NCBI RefSeq assembly: GCF_040361275.1
Contig: NZ_APNH01000002.1
Location: 248,001 to 312,000 of the forward strand
DNA length: 64,000 nt
Reading direction: 5' to 3'
Source of the DNA: Salinisphaera sp. T31B1
Lineage (GTDB): Bacteria; Pseudomonadota; Gammaproteobacteria; Nevskiales; Salinisphaeraceae
The notes below the pieces were generated by a model. The model was not told the origin of the DNA and ran no database searches. It saw nothing but the letters and a program-made list of their open reading frames with translations. The translations under genes and the position numbers were made by a program. This document shows positions 1 to 8,218 of the stretch, one piece after another. Numbering within the stretch: position 1 is the first letter of the stretch; each line of letters opens with the position of its first letter.

Positions 1-477
1 GCGACAATCGCGATCCTGCCGGCTTCGCTGTTGCTCTTGGCGGCCATCGATGGCCTGCGACGCCGTCAGGCGCCGCGAGCCGCCGCGCTGGCGGCCGCCG
101 CTATCGCGCTTGGACTGTATCAGGGCGGCGCAGTGCCTGCCTTGTGGAGCCCGAGACGGTATGCCGAGCGTGCATTCGTGCACACGCTGGCCAGACGTAT
201 AGACTCGACCACGCCAATAATCGTCTGGGATTTCGATCCTGCCGTGTATTCCTACTATCTCGACCGGCCGGTGACCGGCAGCGAAGCATTGGCCAGGGTG
301 TGTGACTGGATCGACCGTCGTTCCCGGGATCTTGTACTCGTGTATCCGTACAAGCGGCGTCAGGAACTGGCGCGCCGACTCGACGTCGTGCCGATGTGGC
401 CCGATGCCCGATCGGAGTTCCAGGCCGCACACTTACCGCGCGGCACCACCTGTCACGAGACCCGTTCGCTCGACTGA
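1..477 (+). CDS. C-terminal part of a probable membrane glycosyltransferase (partial)
   Basis: The reading frame is open from the first base, so the gene starts outside the window; about 158 C-terminal residues are visible. They begin with a hydrophobic stretch, a basic turn and a second hydrophobic stretch (end of a membrane domain), followed by a soluble tail containing YYLDRPV. This order, a multi-pass domain with a short periplasmic C-terminal domain, is common in GT-C family 39 (ArnT-like) enzymes that modify lipid A or glycans. The neighbouring two-component pair, EptA-like domain and PAP2 phosphatase support an envelope-modification role. The family is inferred from this tail and context only; another polytopic protein is possible. 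Confidence 0.4.
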   Translation, partial: ATIAILPASLLLLAAIDGLRRRQAPRAAALAAAAIALGLYQGGAVPALWSPRRYAERAFVHTLARRIDSTTPIIVWDFDPAVYSYYLDRPVTGSEALARVCDWIDRRSRDLVLVYPYKRRQELARRLDVVPMWPDARSEFQAAHLPRGTTCHETRSLD

Positions 478-490
478 GGGATTTCTGTCC

Positions 491-1171
491 ATGCATATCC
501 TCATCGTGGAAGACAATGACGATCTGGCCGCGAATGTCGGCGAGTACTGCGAAGAGGCCGGCGACGTCGTGGACTACGCCGGCGACGGGCTCACCGGCCT
601 GCACCTGGCTACCGTCAATGAATACGATGCAATCGTGCTCGATCTGAGTCTGCCGGGACTCGACGGACTGTCGCTATGCGAGCGCTTGCGCGTCGATGCG
701 GACAACAACGTCCCCATACTCATGCTCACTGCACGTGATACGTTGCGCGATCGCGTGAGCGGCTTCGAAATCGGAGCGGACGATTATCTGACCAAGCCGT
801 TCTCACTCGAAGAACTGCATGTCCGGCTCCGTGCGCTGGTGCGCCGGGCCAGCGGCAGCCGACAGCGGCTCGCGGTCGCCGATCTGGTCTTCGATACGAG
901 CACGCTGGTGGTACGGCGAGACGGACAGCGTCTGGAACTGCCCCGGATCGGCCTCAGGGTGCTTGAACTGCTGATGCGGGCGTCGCCGGCCGTCGTGCGT
1001 ACGACCACGGTGGAACGCGTCATATGGGGTGACAATCCGCCGGAGAGCGATGCCGCTCTGCGTGGGCACATTCACCAGCTGCGATCGGTGATCGACAAAC
1101 CGTTCGACAGCAAGCTGCTCAAGACGGTGCACGGAATCGGCTACCGTCTGGCCGACGATGAAACGCTCTAG
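491..1171 (+). CDS. OmpR/PhoP-type response regulator
   Basis: A 226-residue cytoplasmic DNA-binding regulator. The receiver domain (about residues 1-115) has the acidic pocket EDNDD at 7-11, phospho-acceptor D51 in the run VLDLSLPG, T80 and K102 in LTKPF. The C-terminal winged helix (about 130-224) ends in HGIGYRL. The ATG at 491 was chosen because the receiver fold begins exactly there; the longer open frame upstream lies inside the previous gene. The kinase gene overlaps its 3' end by 14 bases, so the two are co-translated. With EptA-like and PAP2 genes following, it probably controls envelope charge or lipid A modification, as PmrA or PhoP do. A close paralogue lies at 20145-20843. Confidence 0.93.
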   Translation: MHILIVEDNDDLAANVGEYCEEAGDVVDYAGDGLTGLHLATVNEYDAIVLDLSLPGLDGLSLCERLRVDADNNVPILMLTARDTLRDRVSGFEIGADDYLTKPFSLEELHVRLRALVRRASGSRQRLAVADLVFDTSTLVVRRDGQRLELPRIGLRVLELLMRASPAVVRTTTVERVIWGDNPPESDAALRGHIHQLRSVIDKPFDSKLLKTVHGIGYRLADDETL

Positions 1172-2498
1172 AGCTGCGCTGGCCTGGCGGCCACGCCTGG
1201 GCCTGCGGGCCCGGTTTCTACTGTCGATCCTGGCACTCGTTATGGTGCTGCTGGGTGGCTTTATCTATGCGGTATCCGAGTTCCTGGACGTACTTGAAGA
1301 CGACATGATCCACGGTGGGCTGGCACGCGACGTGGCGCACGTATCTGCGCTGTATCACCGCGATCCAAGCCTGCTGAACGTCCCCGAGCCTGGTCTACGG
1401 GTATTCGTGGTCGAGCGAGGCGAGACCGCCGAGCTGCCCGCGTCGCTGGCCCATCTCAAGGCGGGGCACTTCCGGGAAGTTCGCCTGCCCGATGCGCAGT
1501 ACGAATACGGTGCGACACGCCGGGATATCGGCGATACCAGCCTCTATATCCTGCGCGATCTGAGCCCCGAGGAACGGCTGGAAAAAGAGCTGATCGCGCT
1601 GGCCTGGATCGTCGGACTGGGATCGTTGTTCCTGGCCGTGCTGCTCGCGCTATGGCTGTCGCATCTGGTGGTGCGCCCCGTACGCGAGTTTGCCGCGCGT
1701 GTGGCCGAGATCGTGCCCGGCCAGGCGCGGCCGGCCTTGCGCAGCGGCACCGGGGACCGCCAGCTCGACGTCATCGTGGAGGCGTTCGTCGGGGTCCTGG
1801 ATCGTTTCGATACGTTCGTTGCGCGCGAGCAGGCGTTCACCGAAGACGCCAGCCACGAACTCAGGACACCCCTGGCGACGATCACCAGCTCGATCGATCT
1901 GATCGCCAAGGATCCGGCGCTCGGTGTCAAGACACGCACCCGTCTCGTGCGGGCGCAACAGGCAGCCGCCCGCATGCAGGAGCTGATCGATTCGCTGCTG
2001 CTGCTTGCGCGCGCCGAGGCCGGGCACGGTTACCGGACCGCGGTGGGCCCCGTGGTGCGCGAAGCGATCGCCATGCAGCGCCAGGCCGGTTCAGGAGATG
2101 ATCAGGCCCTCTCCACACCGGACATTCGTTTCGAAATGGCCGAAGAACGGTATGTGCCGGTACCGGCCAGCATGCTGCTGTCACTGGTCAACAACCTATT
2201 GCGCAATGCCGTCGAGCATGCGCGCAGCGCTCGTATCGATATCAGGCTGGACCGAGAGCGTCTGTGCATCACCGACCATGGTTCGGGCATGGCGCCGGCG
2301 GTGATGTCGCGAGTGTTCGACCGCCGGTTTAGAGGAGAGAGCAGCCGCGGCCACGGACTCGGCCTGTATCTAGTCAAACGTATCTGTGAGCATTTGGGCT
2401 GGACAGTGGACGTGCAAAGCACGCCCGGGGTCGGCACCTCGTTCGATCTGACGTTTGCCGACGCCCTGCCGTCGAGCGTCGTTGTGGGACATCGCTAA
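1158..2498 (+). CDS. Membrane sensor histidine kinase
   Basis: A 446-residue inner-membrane kinase partner of the regulator just upstream. Transmembrane helix 1 is at about 20-40 and helix 2 at about 150-172, enclosing a periplasmic sensor of roughly 110 residues. A HAMP-like linker follows, then the H box SHELRTPLATI with phosphorylated H233, the N box NNLLRNAVEHA, the G1 box DHGSGMAP and the G2 box GHGLGLYLVK. All catalytic boxes are intact. The order and sensor size match PhoQ/PmrB/QseC-like kinases. The signal cannot be read from the sequence. The start overlaps the regulator's last codons, consistent with translational coupling. Confidence 0.93.
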   Translation: MKRSRAALAWRPRLGLRARFLLSILALVMVLLGGFIYAVSEFLDVLEDDMIHGGLARDVAHVSALYHRDPSLLNVPEPGLRVFVVERGETAELPASLAHLKAGHFREVRLPDAQYEYGATRRDIGDTSLYILRDLSPEERLEKELIALAWIVGLGSLFLAVLLALWLSHLVVRPVREFAARVAEIVPGQARPALRSGTGDRQLDVIVEAFVGVLDRFDTFVAREQAFTEDASHELRTPLATITSSIDLIAKDPALGVKTRTRLVRAQQAAARMQELIDSLLLLARAEAGHGYRTAVGPVVREAIAMQRQAGSGDDQALSTPDIRFEMAEERYVPVPASMLLSLVNNLLRNAVEHARSARIDIRLDRERLCITDHGSGMAPAVMSRVFDRRFRGESSRGHGLGLYLVKRICEHLGWTVDVQSTPGVGTSFDLTFADALPSSVVVGHR

Positions 2499-2630
2499 CG
2501 CTTTGGACACGGCCTCAGCACGGTCAGACGACGCGACGGACACGATCATCTCCGGATGCGACGCCGTGATCGAGCCATCCGTACCCCACAAGAGGTTGCC
2601 CGCAACCGAAGATGCCGTACGCAAGGTTTG

Positions 2631-3569
2631 ATGGGGCTACTGCCCAGGCCGCGCAGCGACACGGTCGGACTTACGCTGGCCTCCGCTGCCTATATCGCCC
2701 TGTTTCTGAATACGACTTTCTGGAAGGCGACTTTCGCGGCTGCCGGGGTCGAACTGGCCCGCAATCTGGGCTTCGGGCTGTGTCTGGCACTTGCGGTCTG
2801 GGCGTTCTTCGTAGGGCTCGTGTCGTTCGTGGCCGTACGTCATGTATTCAAGCCGGTGCTCATTCTGATGTTGCTGCTGGCGGTGCCGGCCAGCCATCTG
2901 ATGAACCTCAGCCATCCGACGATCGATGCGCTCGTCGACGAACTCGGGCATGACTACCGCCTAGACGGGGCGCATTGGCTCGTCCGGTGGGCTCTGGTTG
3001 GCGGGCTGCCTAGTCTGGTCGTCCTCCTCTGGCGGATCGACTACGACCGCTTCTGGCGTGAAGCCCGAAAGCGGATGCTGACCCTCTCCGCCGCCGCGTT
3101 GGTCCTCTCTGCTGCGGTGTATTCGTATTACCCGGCATTCGCGAACGTGGCACACGCACACCCTGAACTGCGCCGTCTCGTGAACCCTGTCTACCCGATC
3201 TACGCATCGGTTCAGGCCATGCGTCGAGCCATCAGGGGCAGGGCGCGTTCGTACGAACCGACAGACACGGCGACTCGGCCGGTGCGTGTCCCCGGGAAAA
3301 ACGGTTCGACCCGCCCGATCGCACGGCGCGCCTCGCGGTCCTCCCAACCGCTCGCTGTACCGACGATTCATACGGACGACGGGGCCAATACCAGGGGTAC
3401 GGCGTTCGGGTTGTGCGAGGCGCCGAGCCCGGCTATCGGGTTGTCGCTTCAGGACAGGCGTCGGCGGTCGACCGCGCCTTTGCTGGCGGCGTCCGCCAAC
3501 GAACACGCCTCCGACGTACCCGAATCCGGGATTCGGCCAATTGATCAGAACAGGACCCTCTGCTTATGA
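2631..3569 (+). pseudogene. EptA-like phosphoethanolamine transferase lacking its catalytic domain
   Basis: Residues 1 to about 200 match the N-terminal membrane domain of EptA/YhjW-type lipid A phosphoethanolamine transferases: the start MGLLPRPR, helices around LYIALFLNTTFW-like sequence, the loop around MNLSHPTIDALVDEL, and the segment ELRRLVNPVYPIYA that normally precedes the periplasmic domain. The alkaline-phosphatase-like catalytic domain of about 320 residues, with its GET nucleophile motif, is absent. It is replaced by about 95 Arg/Pro/Ser-rich residues that read like noncoding sequence (about 3250-3560). Neither other frame on this strand restores the domain. The start at 2631 was chosen by family similarity. 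Its last bases overlap the PAP2 start (ATGA). It is either a decayed gene or a retained membrane-only remnant; enzymatic activity is not expected. Confidence 0.65.
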
Positions 3570-4327
3570 GCCCAAGATCCCTCGACAGCCGCCATACGAT
3601 CGCGCGCCCGGAACGCGCGTTGTTGTGGTTGGCCGATCCCGTACTCATCTGGCCTGTCGTGCTGCTGGTCTGTGCGCTCGTTGCCGTGCACTGGCTCGAT
3701 CTGGACATGCGCCTGGCGGATACGCTGTACCGCATTGAAGGCGGTCGGTGGTCGCTACGCTATACTTGGCTGACATCCGAAGTACTGCACAAGGGCTCGC
3801 AGCGTCTCTCGATCGTCATCGGTGTCGTCACCCTTGCGACCATCGTCTGCAGCGGTTTCGTGGGCCGGCTCAGACCTTACAGGCGTGGGCTGGTGGCCGC
3901 ATTCGCGGCAGCGATCACAAGCCTTTTGATCGTATCGCTATTTAAACATCAGCTGCCGTTTGCCTGTCCTTACGACATGCAGCGGTATGGTGGCAAACTC
4001 GCAGCCCGGTCGGTCTCCGAGCTGTTCTGGCATCAGGATGTCAGCGGCTGCTTCCCGGCCGGGCACGCCGCGGGCGGCTACTGTTTTGTTGTGTGGTTCT
4101 TCTTCGCCCGGCACTACCGCCTGCCTTACTACGGGTATGTGGGGCTGCCCGGAATGGTGCTCGGTCTGGTCAACGGCATCGATCAGCAACTGCGAGGTGC
4201 TCACTTTCTGTCACATGACCTGTCGGCGATTCTACTGTGCTGGGTCGTGGGCTATGCCGTATTTCATGGCGTGGTCGGTCGGTCCCCTCGGGTATCGCAT
4301 GCCGCGCTGAGAAAATCCTCGGCTTAG
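3566..4327 (+). CDS. PAP2-family membrane phosphatase
   Basis: A 253-residue inner-membrane protein with about six transmembrane helices. It carries the PAP2 signature in order: KHQLPFACP (first motif, the usual Arg-Pro pair degenerate), CFPAGHAAGGY (the PSGH motif as PAGH with the catalytic His) and RGAHFLSHDLSA (third motif, Arg-His-Asp). The family removes phosphate from undecaprenyl pyrophosphate, lipid A or phosphatidate. Its start overlaps the EptA remnant by ATGA, and such pairs are frequent beside PmrAB/PhoPQ-like systems, suggesting a lipid A phosphatase/phosphotransferase (LpxE/LpxT-like) role. The substrate cannot be assigned from sequence. Confidence 0.85.
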   Translation: MSPRSLDSRHTIARPERALLWLADPVLIWPVVLLVCALVAVHWLDLDMRLADTLYRIEGGRWSLRYTWLTSEVLHKGSQRLSIVIGVVTLATIVCSGFVGRLRPYRRGLVAAFAAAITSLLIVSLFKHQLPFACPYDMQRYGGKLAARSVSELFWHQDVSGCFPAGHAAGGYCFVVWFFFARHYRLPYYGYVGLPGMVLGLVNGIDQQLRGAHFLSHDLSAILLCWVVGYAVFHGVVGRSPRVSHAALRKSSA

Positions 4328-4459
4328 CGCGGGCTGTAACCGGTGTGAATCGTGTGGTTCGGCTACGGTGCCGAGAGCTCGTCTGTTAAGACGGCTCGCA
4401 GCCGCGGCGGTTCTGGCTCACAATGCGTGTCGTTTTTTCAGTGGCCTGATACACCGTTC

Positions 4460-4873
4460 ATGAATCACGACACTCCCATGGCCGAGATCATCGCCGGCAT
4501 GTGCCGGGCAGACCATGCCGCCTGTCTTGAGTTCACACGTCGCCAGACCCGGGAGGATCAGCAGGCACTCGAGCTCGGCGCGGCCTTGCTGCGCGATCTC
4601 GCCGCGGACCTTCGTGCGCGCGATGTCGTATCGCTCATGGCCTGGTCCTCGCCCGAGGCTTACGACCCGGTCCCCGAGGCATTGCTCATCCAGGCGCTCA
4701 AGGGTGCTGCCGCGCAGGACGCCGATCGCGTACGCGCGGCGCTTACGCCCATGGGCTTCGCCGATCTGTGCGCAGTGGCGACCACGGCCGACTTTCTTCG
4801 CCAGGCCGCAGAGCATCTGCGCGTCTACGGCGGGCCTGCCCATGCCGCGAGTCCGCAACGCCGCTTGATATAG
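4460..4873 (+). CDS. Hypothetical soluble protein
   Basis: About 137 residues, no signal peptide or membrane segment. It is rich in Ala, Leu, Arg and Asp and predicted mostly helical (AEIIAGMC..., ALELGAALLRDLAADL..., RQAAEHLRV). The start at 4460 (MNHDTPMAE) is preferred because the longer frame upstream is Ser/Gly/Arg-rich without domain character; 4478 is also possible. I do not recognise the family. It lies alone after the PAP2 gene, before a gene-free stretch. Confidence 0.5.
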   Translation: MNHDTPMAEIIAGMCRADHAACLEFTRRQTREDQQALELGAALLRDLAADLRARDVVSLMAWSSPEAYDPVPEALLIQALKGAAAQDADRVRAALTPMGFADLCAVATTADFLRQAAEHLRVYGGPAHAASPQRRLI

Positions 4874-5188
4874 CCGCCTGGACGGTCGGCATGCGCGGTC
4901 GGCCAATCAACGCCGCAATGGCGTACGCATGGCCGGATGGCCGCGGTCCGTTGCTCCTGATACAGGTACTCAGGCAAAGCCGGTAGCCGTACCGCGATGC
5001 AGGAAAAGTAAAGCGGGATGGTCGAAGCGTAAGGAAAAGCCGGCTGAAAAGCGGCGAGCTGCAAGGCAGCACGCCCGGCAGCCGATGATCGGATGACGCA
5101 TGATGCGCTCTCTGACCGGACGAGGTCTCTGGATATCTTTGGCGGCAATCGCACGACCGAGGCTGGTCGGCGATAGCTGCCGGCATGG

Positions 5189-5227
5189 AAAAATCGGGCG
5201 GCCACTGGCTTTTATGCCACGGCCGCC
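5189..5227 (-). terminator. Rho-independent terminator-like hairpin (minus strand)
   Basis: Arms GGCGGCC (5197-5203) and GGCCGCC (5221-5227) pair, extended inward by TGGC (5206-5209) with GCCA (5216-5219) across a small internal loop; the loop is 6 bases. Read on the minus strand the stem is followed by CGA and then TTTTT (5189-5193 on plus are A). It lies about 210 bases beyond the glyoxalase stop codon and could end that transcript. Confidence 0.55.
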
Positions 5228-5403
5228 GCCGGCTAACACGGCAAAGACGGCAGGCCGAGCCCGATCGATGCGGCGTCGAATCGATAGAGAAACGATAGGC
5301 GACCGAATCCCCGGCCTTCATCTCGCACGCCGGGAGCCCGCACGCTCGCAGTTCGCCGGGATACTACATGTATCGGTCGCGCGATGGCCGGCGTGAACCG
5401 AAT

Positions 5404-5433
5404 ACGGCGATACCCCGACACGGGTATCGCCGT
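5404..5433. terminator. Perfect 12-bp inverted repeat after glyoxalase gene
   Basis: ACGGCGATACCC (5404-5415) and GGGTATCGCCGT (5422-5433) form a perfect 12-bp stem with a 6-base loop, 7 bases beyond the gloA stop codon on the minus strand. There is no clear T tract on either side, so it may be an RNA-stabilising or weak termination hairpin. Confidence 0.5.
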
Positions 5434-5440
5434 GTGACGA

Positions 5441-5953
5441 TCAGCTGCGTGCGACCAGCTCGATCCAGTAACCGTCAGGATCGAGCACGAATGCGATATG
5501 ACTCATGCGCCCGTCTTCCGGACGTTTCTTGAAGCTCACGCCGTTTTCGTCCATCCACCGACACGCGGCTTCGAGGTCAGGCACCGTGAAGCAGATATGT
5601 CCGTAGCCCTGTGGTTCTTCGTTACCGTTGTGGTAGCGAGCGTTCGGGTCCTTTTCGGTGCCCCAGTTGTGGGTCAGCTCGAGAACGCCCTCGCGCCCGT
5701 TGACATATTTCGCGCGCGCTTGCTGGTCTTCGGGCACATCGTCGTCGCCGGTGCAGGCCAGAAAGTAGAGCGTGAACTCGCCTTCGGGCATGTCGACCTT
5801 GCGCAACAGCCGCATGCCAAACACCTTGCTGTAAAACGCCAGCGACGCTTCGGGATCAACAATGCGCACCATTGTGTGATTGAACAGAAAACCGCGCGTC
5901 TGTTCGGGCACCTCGGAATGAATGCCGGGCGCTTCTTCGGTATTGAACGCCAT
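5441..5953 (-). CDS. gloA: Glyoxalase I (lactoylglutathione lyase)
   Basis: A 170-residue cytoplasmic metalloenzyme that isomerises the methylglyoxal-glutathione hemithioacetal to S-lactoylglutathione. The long form is close to the eukaryotic/Pseudomonas zinc type: HTMVRI, LELTHNWGTE, GYGHICFTVPD and DPDGYWIEL are all present. Predicted metal ligands are H26, E92, H119 and E165, with E165 doubling as catalytic base. The ATG at 5953 is preferred to the upstream TTG at 5965, since family members start near MAFNTE. It is transcribed alone on the minus strand, convergent with nothing nearby, and is followed by a hairpin. It probably detoxifies methylglyoxal from triose phosphates. Confidence 0.93.
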   Translation of the reverse strand: MAFNTEEAPGIHSEVPEQTRGFLFNHTMVRIVDPEASLAFYSKVFGMRLLRKVDMPEGEFTLYFLACTGDDDVPEDQQARAKYVNGREGVLELTHNWGTEKDPNARYHNGNEEPQGYGHICFTVPDLEAACRWMDENGVSFKKRPEDGRMSHIAFVLDPDGYWIELVARS

Positions 5954-6031
5954 TTTTGCTCTCAAACGGTGTGAATCAGTGCGTTGTACTATGCCTCAAC
6001 ATTCCATGGAGCCCAAGACAAGGAGTTGGAA

Positions 6032-6460
6032 GTGCCACGGATATGGTTCGACGACATCGATCTGGCGAGTGTCAACGCTTTGAACGACAAGGACATGATC
6101 AGTCGCCTGGGGCTGGTCTACACGTCCGTCGAGGACGATGCCCTGGAAGCGGAGTTCGTCATCGACGAACGTACTCGTCAGCCGTTCGGCCTGCTCCATG
6201 GCGGGGTATCGTGTGCGGTCTCCGAATCCATGGGGAGTGTGGGCGCCAATCTGTGCGTGGACGGGCGCAAGCTGGTCTGCGTGGGCGTGGATATCAATGC
6301 CAGCCATCTCCGCGGCGCATCCAGCGGTCTCGTCCGCTGCCGGGCCGAACCGGTGCGTATCGGCCGCTCGTCCCAGGTATGGCAAACCCATCTCTATGAC
6401 AGCCGGGACAGACCGTTGTGTGTCAGCCGTCTGACGGTCGCTGTGATCGAACGGCGCTGA
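6032..6460 (+). CDS. Hotdog-fold thioesterase (PaaI/MenI-like)
   Basis: 142 residues with the 4HBT core: RQPFGLLHGGVSCAVSES (the HGG turn and helix holding the catalytic acidic residue), then strands VGVDINASHLRGA and VRCRAEPVRIGRSSQVW. The family hydrolyses acyl-CoA thioesters such as DHNA-CoA, phenylacetyl-CoA or 4-hydroxybenzoyl-CoA. I chose GTG at 6032 because AAGGAG lies at 6020-6025, six bases upstream, and the product then begins right at the fold; a longer TTG start at 5984 has no such site. It is followed 69 bases later by the acetolactate synthase gene on the same strand. The acyl substrate is unknown. Confidence 0.82.
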   Translation: MPRIWFDDIDLASVNALNDKDMISRLGLVYTSVEDDALEAEFVIDERTRQPFGLLHGGVSCAVSESMGSVGANLCVDGRKLVCVGVDINASHLRGASSGLVRCRAEPVRIGRSSQVWQTHLYDSRDRPLCVSRLTVAVIERR

Positions 6461-6529
6461 CTGCACGAGCCGGCGTCGCAATAGTCTATGCTGGAGACCT
6501 GTACCTGATCGATAGCAAGGAATACCGGA

Positions 6530-8185
6530 TTGAAAGCCTCCGATCTATTCGTCCGATGTCTTGAAGAGGAGGGCGTCGAGTATGTGTTTGGCGTACCCGG
6601 CGAAGAAAACCTCGATGTCATTGAATCCTTGCGTAACAGTCGTATACAGCTGATCGTCACACGCCACGAACAACACGCCGCGTTCATGGCGGCCACCTAC
6701 GGCCGGCTCACCGGCCGCGCAGGCGTATGTCTGTCGACGCTCGGCCCGGGTGCGACCAATCTGCTTACCGGGATCGCCTATGCGCAGCTCGGCGGCATGC
6801 CGTTGCTGGCCATCACCGGCCAGAAGGCCATTCGCGACAACCGCCAAGGCCGATTCCAGCTCATTGATGTGGTCGATACGTTCCGTCCGGTGACGAAATG
6901 GAACAGCTCGTTGACCGACAGCGGCGTGATTCCGCGCAGCATTCGCCACGCTTTCAAGGTCGCCGAGTCGGAACGGCCGGGTGCTGTGCATCTGGAATTG
7001 CCCGAAGATATCGCTGGCGAGGAGATAGAGCCGAGCCGGCCACAGGCGCGCGTGAGCCTGCGCCGGCCGAACGCCGATGAACAGGCCACCGAGCAGGCCG
7101 CAAACATGATCCGTGCCGCGCGCCAGCCGATCATCATCTATTCATCCGGCGCCAACCGGAAGCGAATCACCGAACAGCTTCAGTCGTTCGTGGAGGCAAC
7201 CGGCCTGTTCGCGATCGGCACCCAGATGGGCAAGGGCGTTCTGGCAGACGATCATCCCCAGAGCCTGTTCTGTATGGGCATTCACAACCATGACTATGTC
7301 CACAGCGCGATCGACGAAGCGGATCTGGTCATCACGCTGGGCTATGACGTGGTCGAATATCCGCCTGCGGTCTGGAACGCCGACAAAGACAAGCCGATTA
7401 TGCATATCGACTTCGTGCCGGCCGAACCGGATGAATGGTACAGCCCGGCCCACGAAGTGATCGGCGATATATCCAACACTCTGGTCAATCTCCGTCAGCG
7501 GCTGGCCGGGCACCGCTTCGATACGACGCGTCTGGCGAGACTACGGACGTTTGTCGACGAGCGACTGCACCGCGGCGAGTACGAATACAGCTATCCGCCG
7601 ACACCACAACGTATAGTCAATCAGGTTCGCGGGGTCATGGGGCGGGAAGATATCATCAGCCTCGATAACGGCATCTATAAGATCTGGTTCGCGCGGATGT
7701 ACCCGGCCTACGCGCACAACACCGTGCTGCTCGACAACGCGTTGGCCAGCATGGGCGCCGGGCTGGCAGCGGCCATGGCCGCCAAGATGGTCCACGGCAC
7801 GCGTCGTGTGATGGCGATCTGCGGTGACGGCGGCTTCATGATGAACAGCCAGGATCTTGAAACCGCGGTTCGTCTCAAACTCGATCTGGTCATTCTTCTG
7901 CTGCGAGATGACGGCTACGGATTCATCCGCTGGAAGCAGGCCGGTGCCGGCTTCGAGGACTTCGGCATGTCCTTCGGCAACCCGGACTTCGTGGCCTACG
8001 CCCGGGCGTATGGCGCGACCGGCTTGCGCGTGGCCGAGGGCGACCGGCTTGGCGATGTGTTCGAGCACGCCTATGCGCAGGGCGGTGTCGTGCTCGTCGA
8101 TTGTCCGATCGACTACGGCCCCAACAGCGAGCTCGACCACGCGCATCACGTCGATCCGGCTGTGCTGGAGGGAAAGACTCTGTGA
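6530..8185 (+). CDS. alsS: Acetolactate synthase-like ThDP enzyme (catabolic AlsS type)
   Basis: 551 residues in the three-domain ThDP fold. The N-terminal domain has GVPGEENLD and RHEQHA with catalytic E47; the middle domain spans about 190-330; the C-terminal ThDP/Mg site reads CGDGGFMMNSQDLETAV. The run GFIRWKQ downstream is typical of AlsS, the FAD-independent catabolic enzyme, rather than IlvB. No small regulatory subunit is adjacent, which also fits AlsS. It would condense two pyruvates to 2-acetolactate. The start is TTG with AAGGAA a few bases upstream. No acetolactate decarboxylase is seen, so its product would go to branched-chain amino acids or diacetyl. Other ThDP carboligases of this family cannot be fully excluded. 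Confidence 0.85.
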   Translation: MKASDLFVRCLEEEGVEYVFGVPGEENLDVIESLRNSRIQLIVTRHEQHAAFMAATYGRLTGRAGVCLSTLGPGATNLLTGIAYAQLGGMPLLAITGQKAIRDNRQGRFQLIDVVDTFRPVTKWNSSLTDSGVIPRSIRHAFKVAESERPGAVHLELPEDIAGEEIEPSRPQARVSLRRPNADEQATEQAANMIRAARQPIIIYSSGANRKRITEQLQSFVEATGLFAIGTQMGKGVLADDHPQSLFCMGIHNHDYVHSAIDEADLVITLGYDVVEYPPAVWNADKDKPIMHIDFVPAEPDEWYSPAHEVIGDISNTLVNLRQRLAGHRFDTTRLARLRTFVDERLHRGEYEYSYPPTPQRIVNQVRGVMGREDIISLDNGIYKIWFARMYPAYAHNTVLLDNALASMGAGLAAAMAAKMVHGTRRVMAICGDGGFMMNSQDLETAVRLKLDLVILLLRDDGYGFIRWKQAGAGFEDFGMSFGNPDFVAYARAYGATGLRVAEGDRLGDVFEHAYAQGGVVLVDCPIDYGPNSELDHAHHVDPAVLEGKTL

Positions 8186-8218
8186 ACGCTGCTCGTAGTC
8201 GCTACCGGCATCGATAGC

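Larger units (their letters stand above)
4874..5440. other. Intergenic region without a supported gene
   Basis: About 570 bases between the hypothetical gene and the convergent glyoxalase gene. No open frame here has coding-like composition or a known motif. It holds a purine-rich stretch (about 4995-5070) and two inverted repeats, listed separately (5189-5227 and 5404-5433). Confidence 0.6.

Noticed and set aside
3286-3738. A possible frameshifted catalytic domain of EptA
   Set aside because: Neither other frame on this strand shows the GET/alkaline-phosphatase motifs, so it is a loss and not a frameshift.
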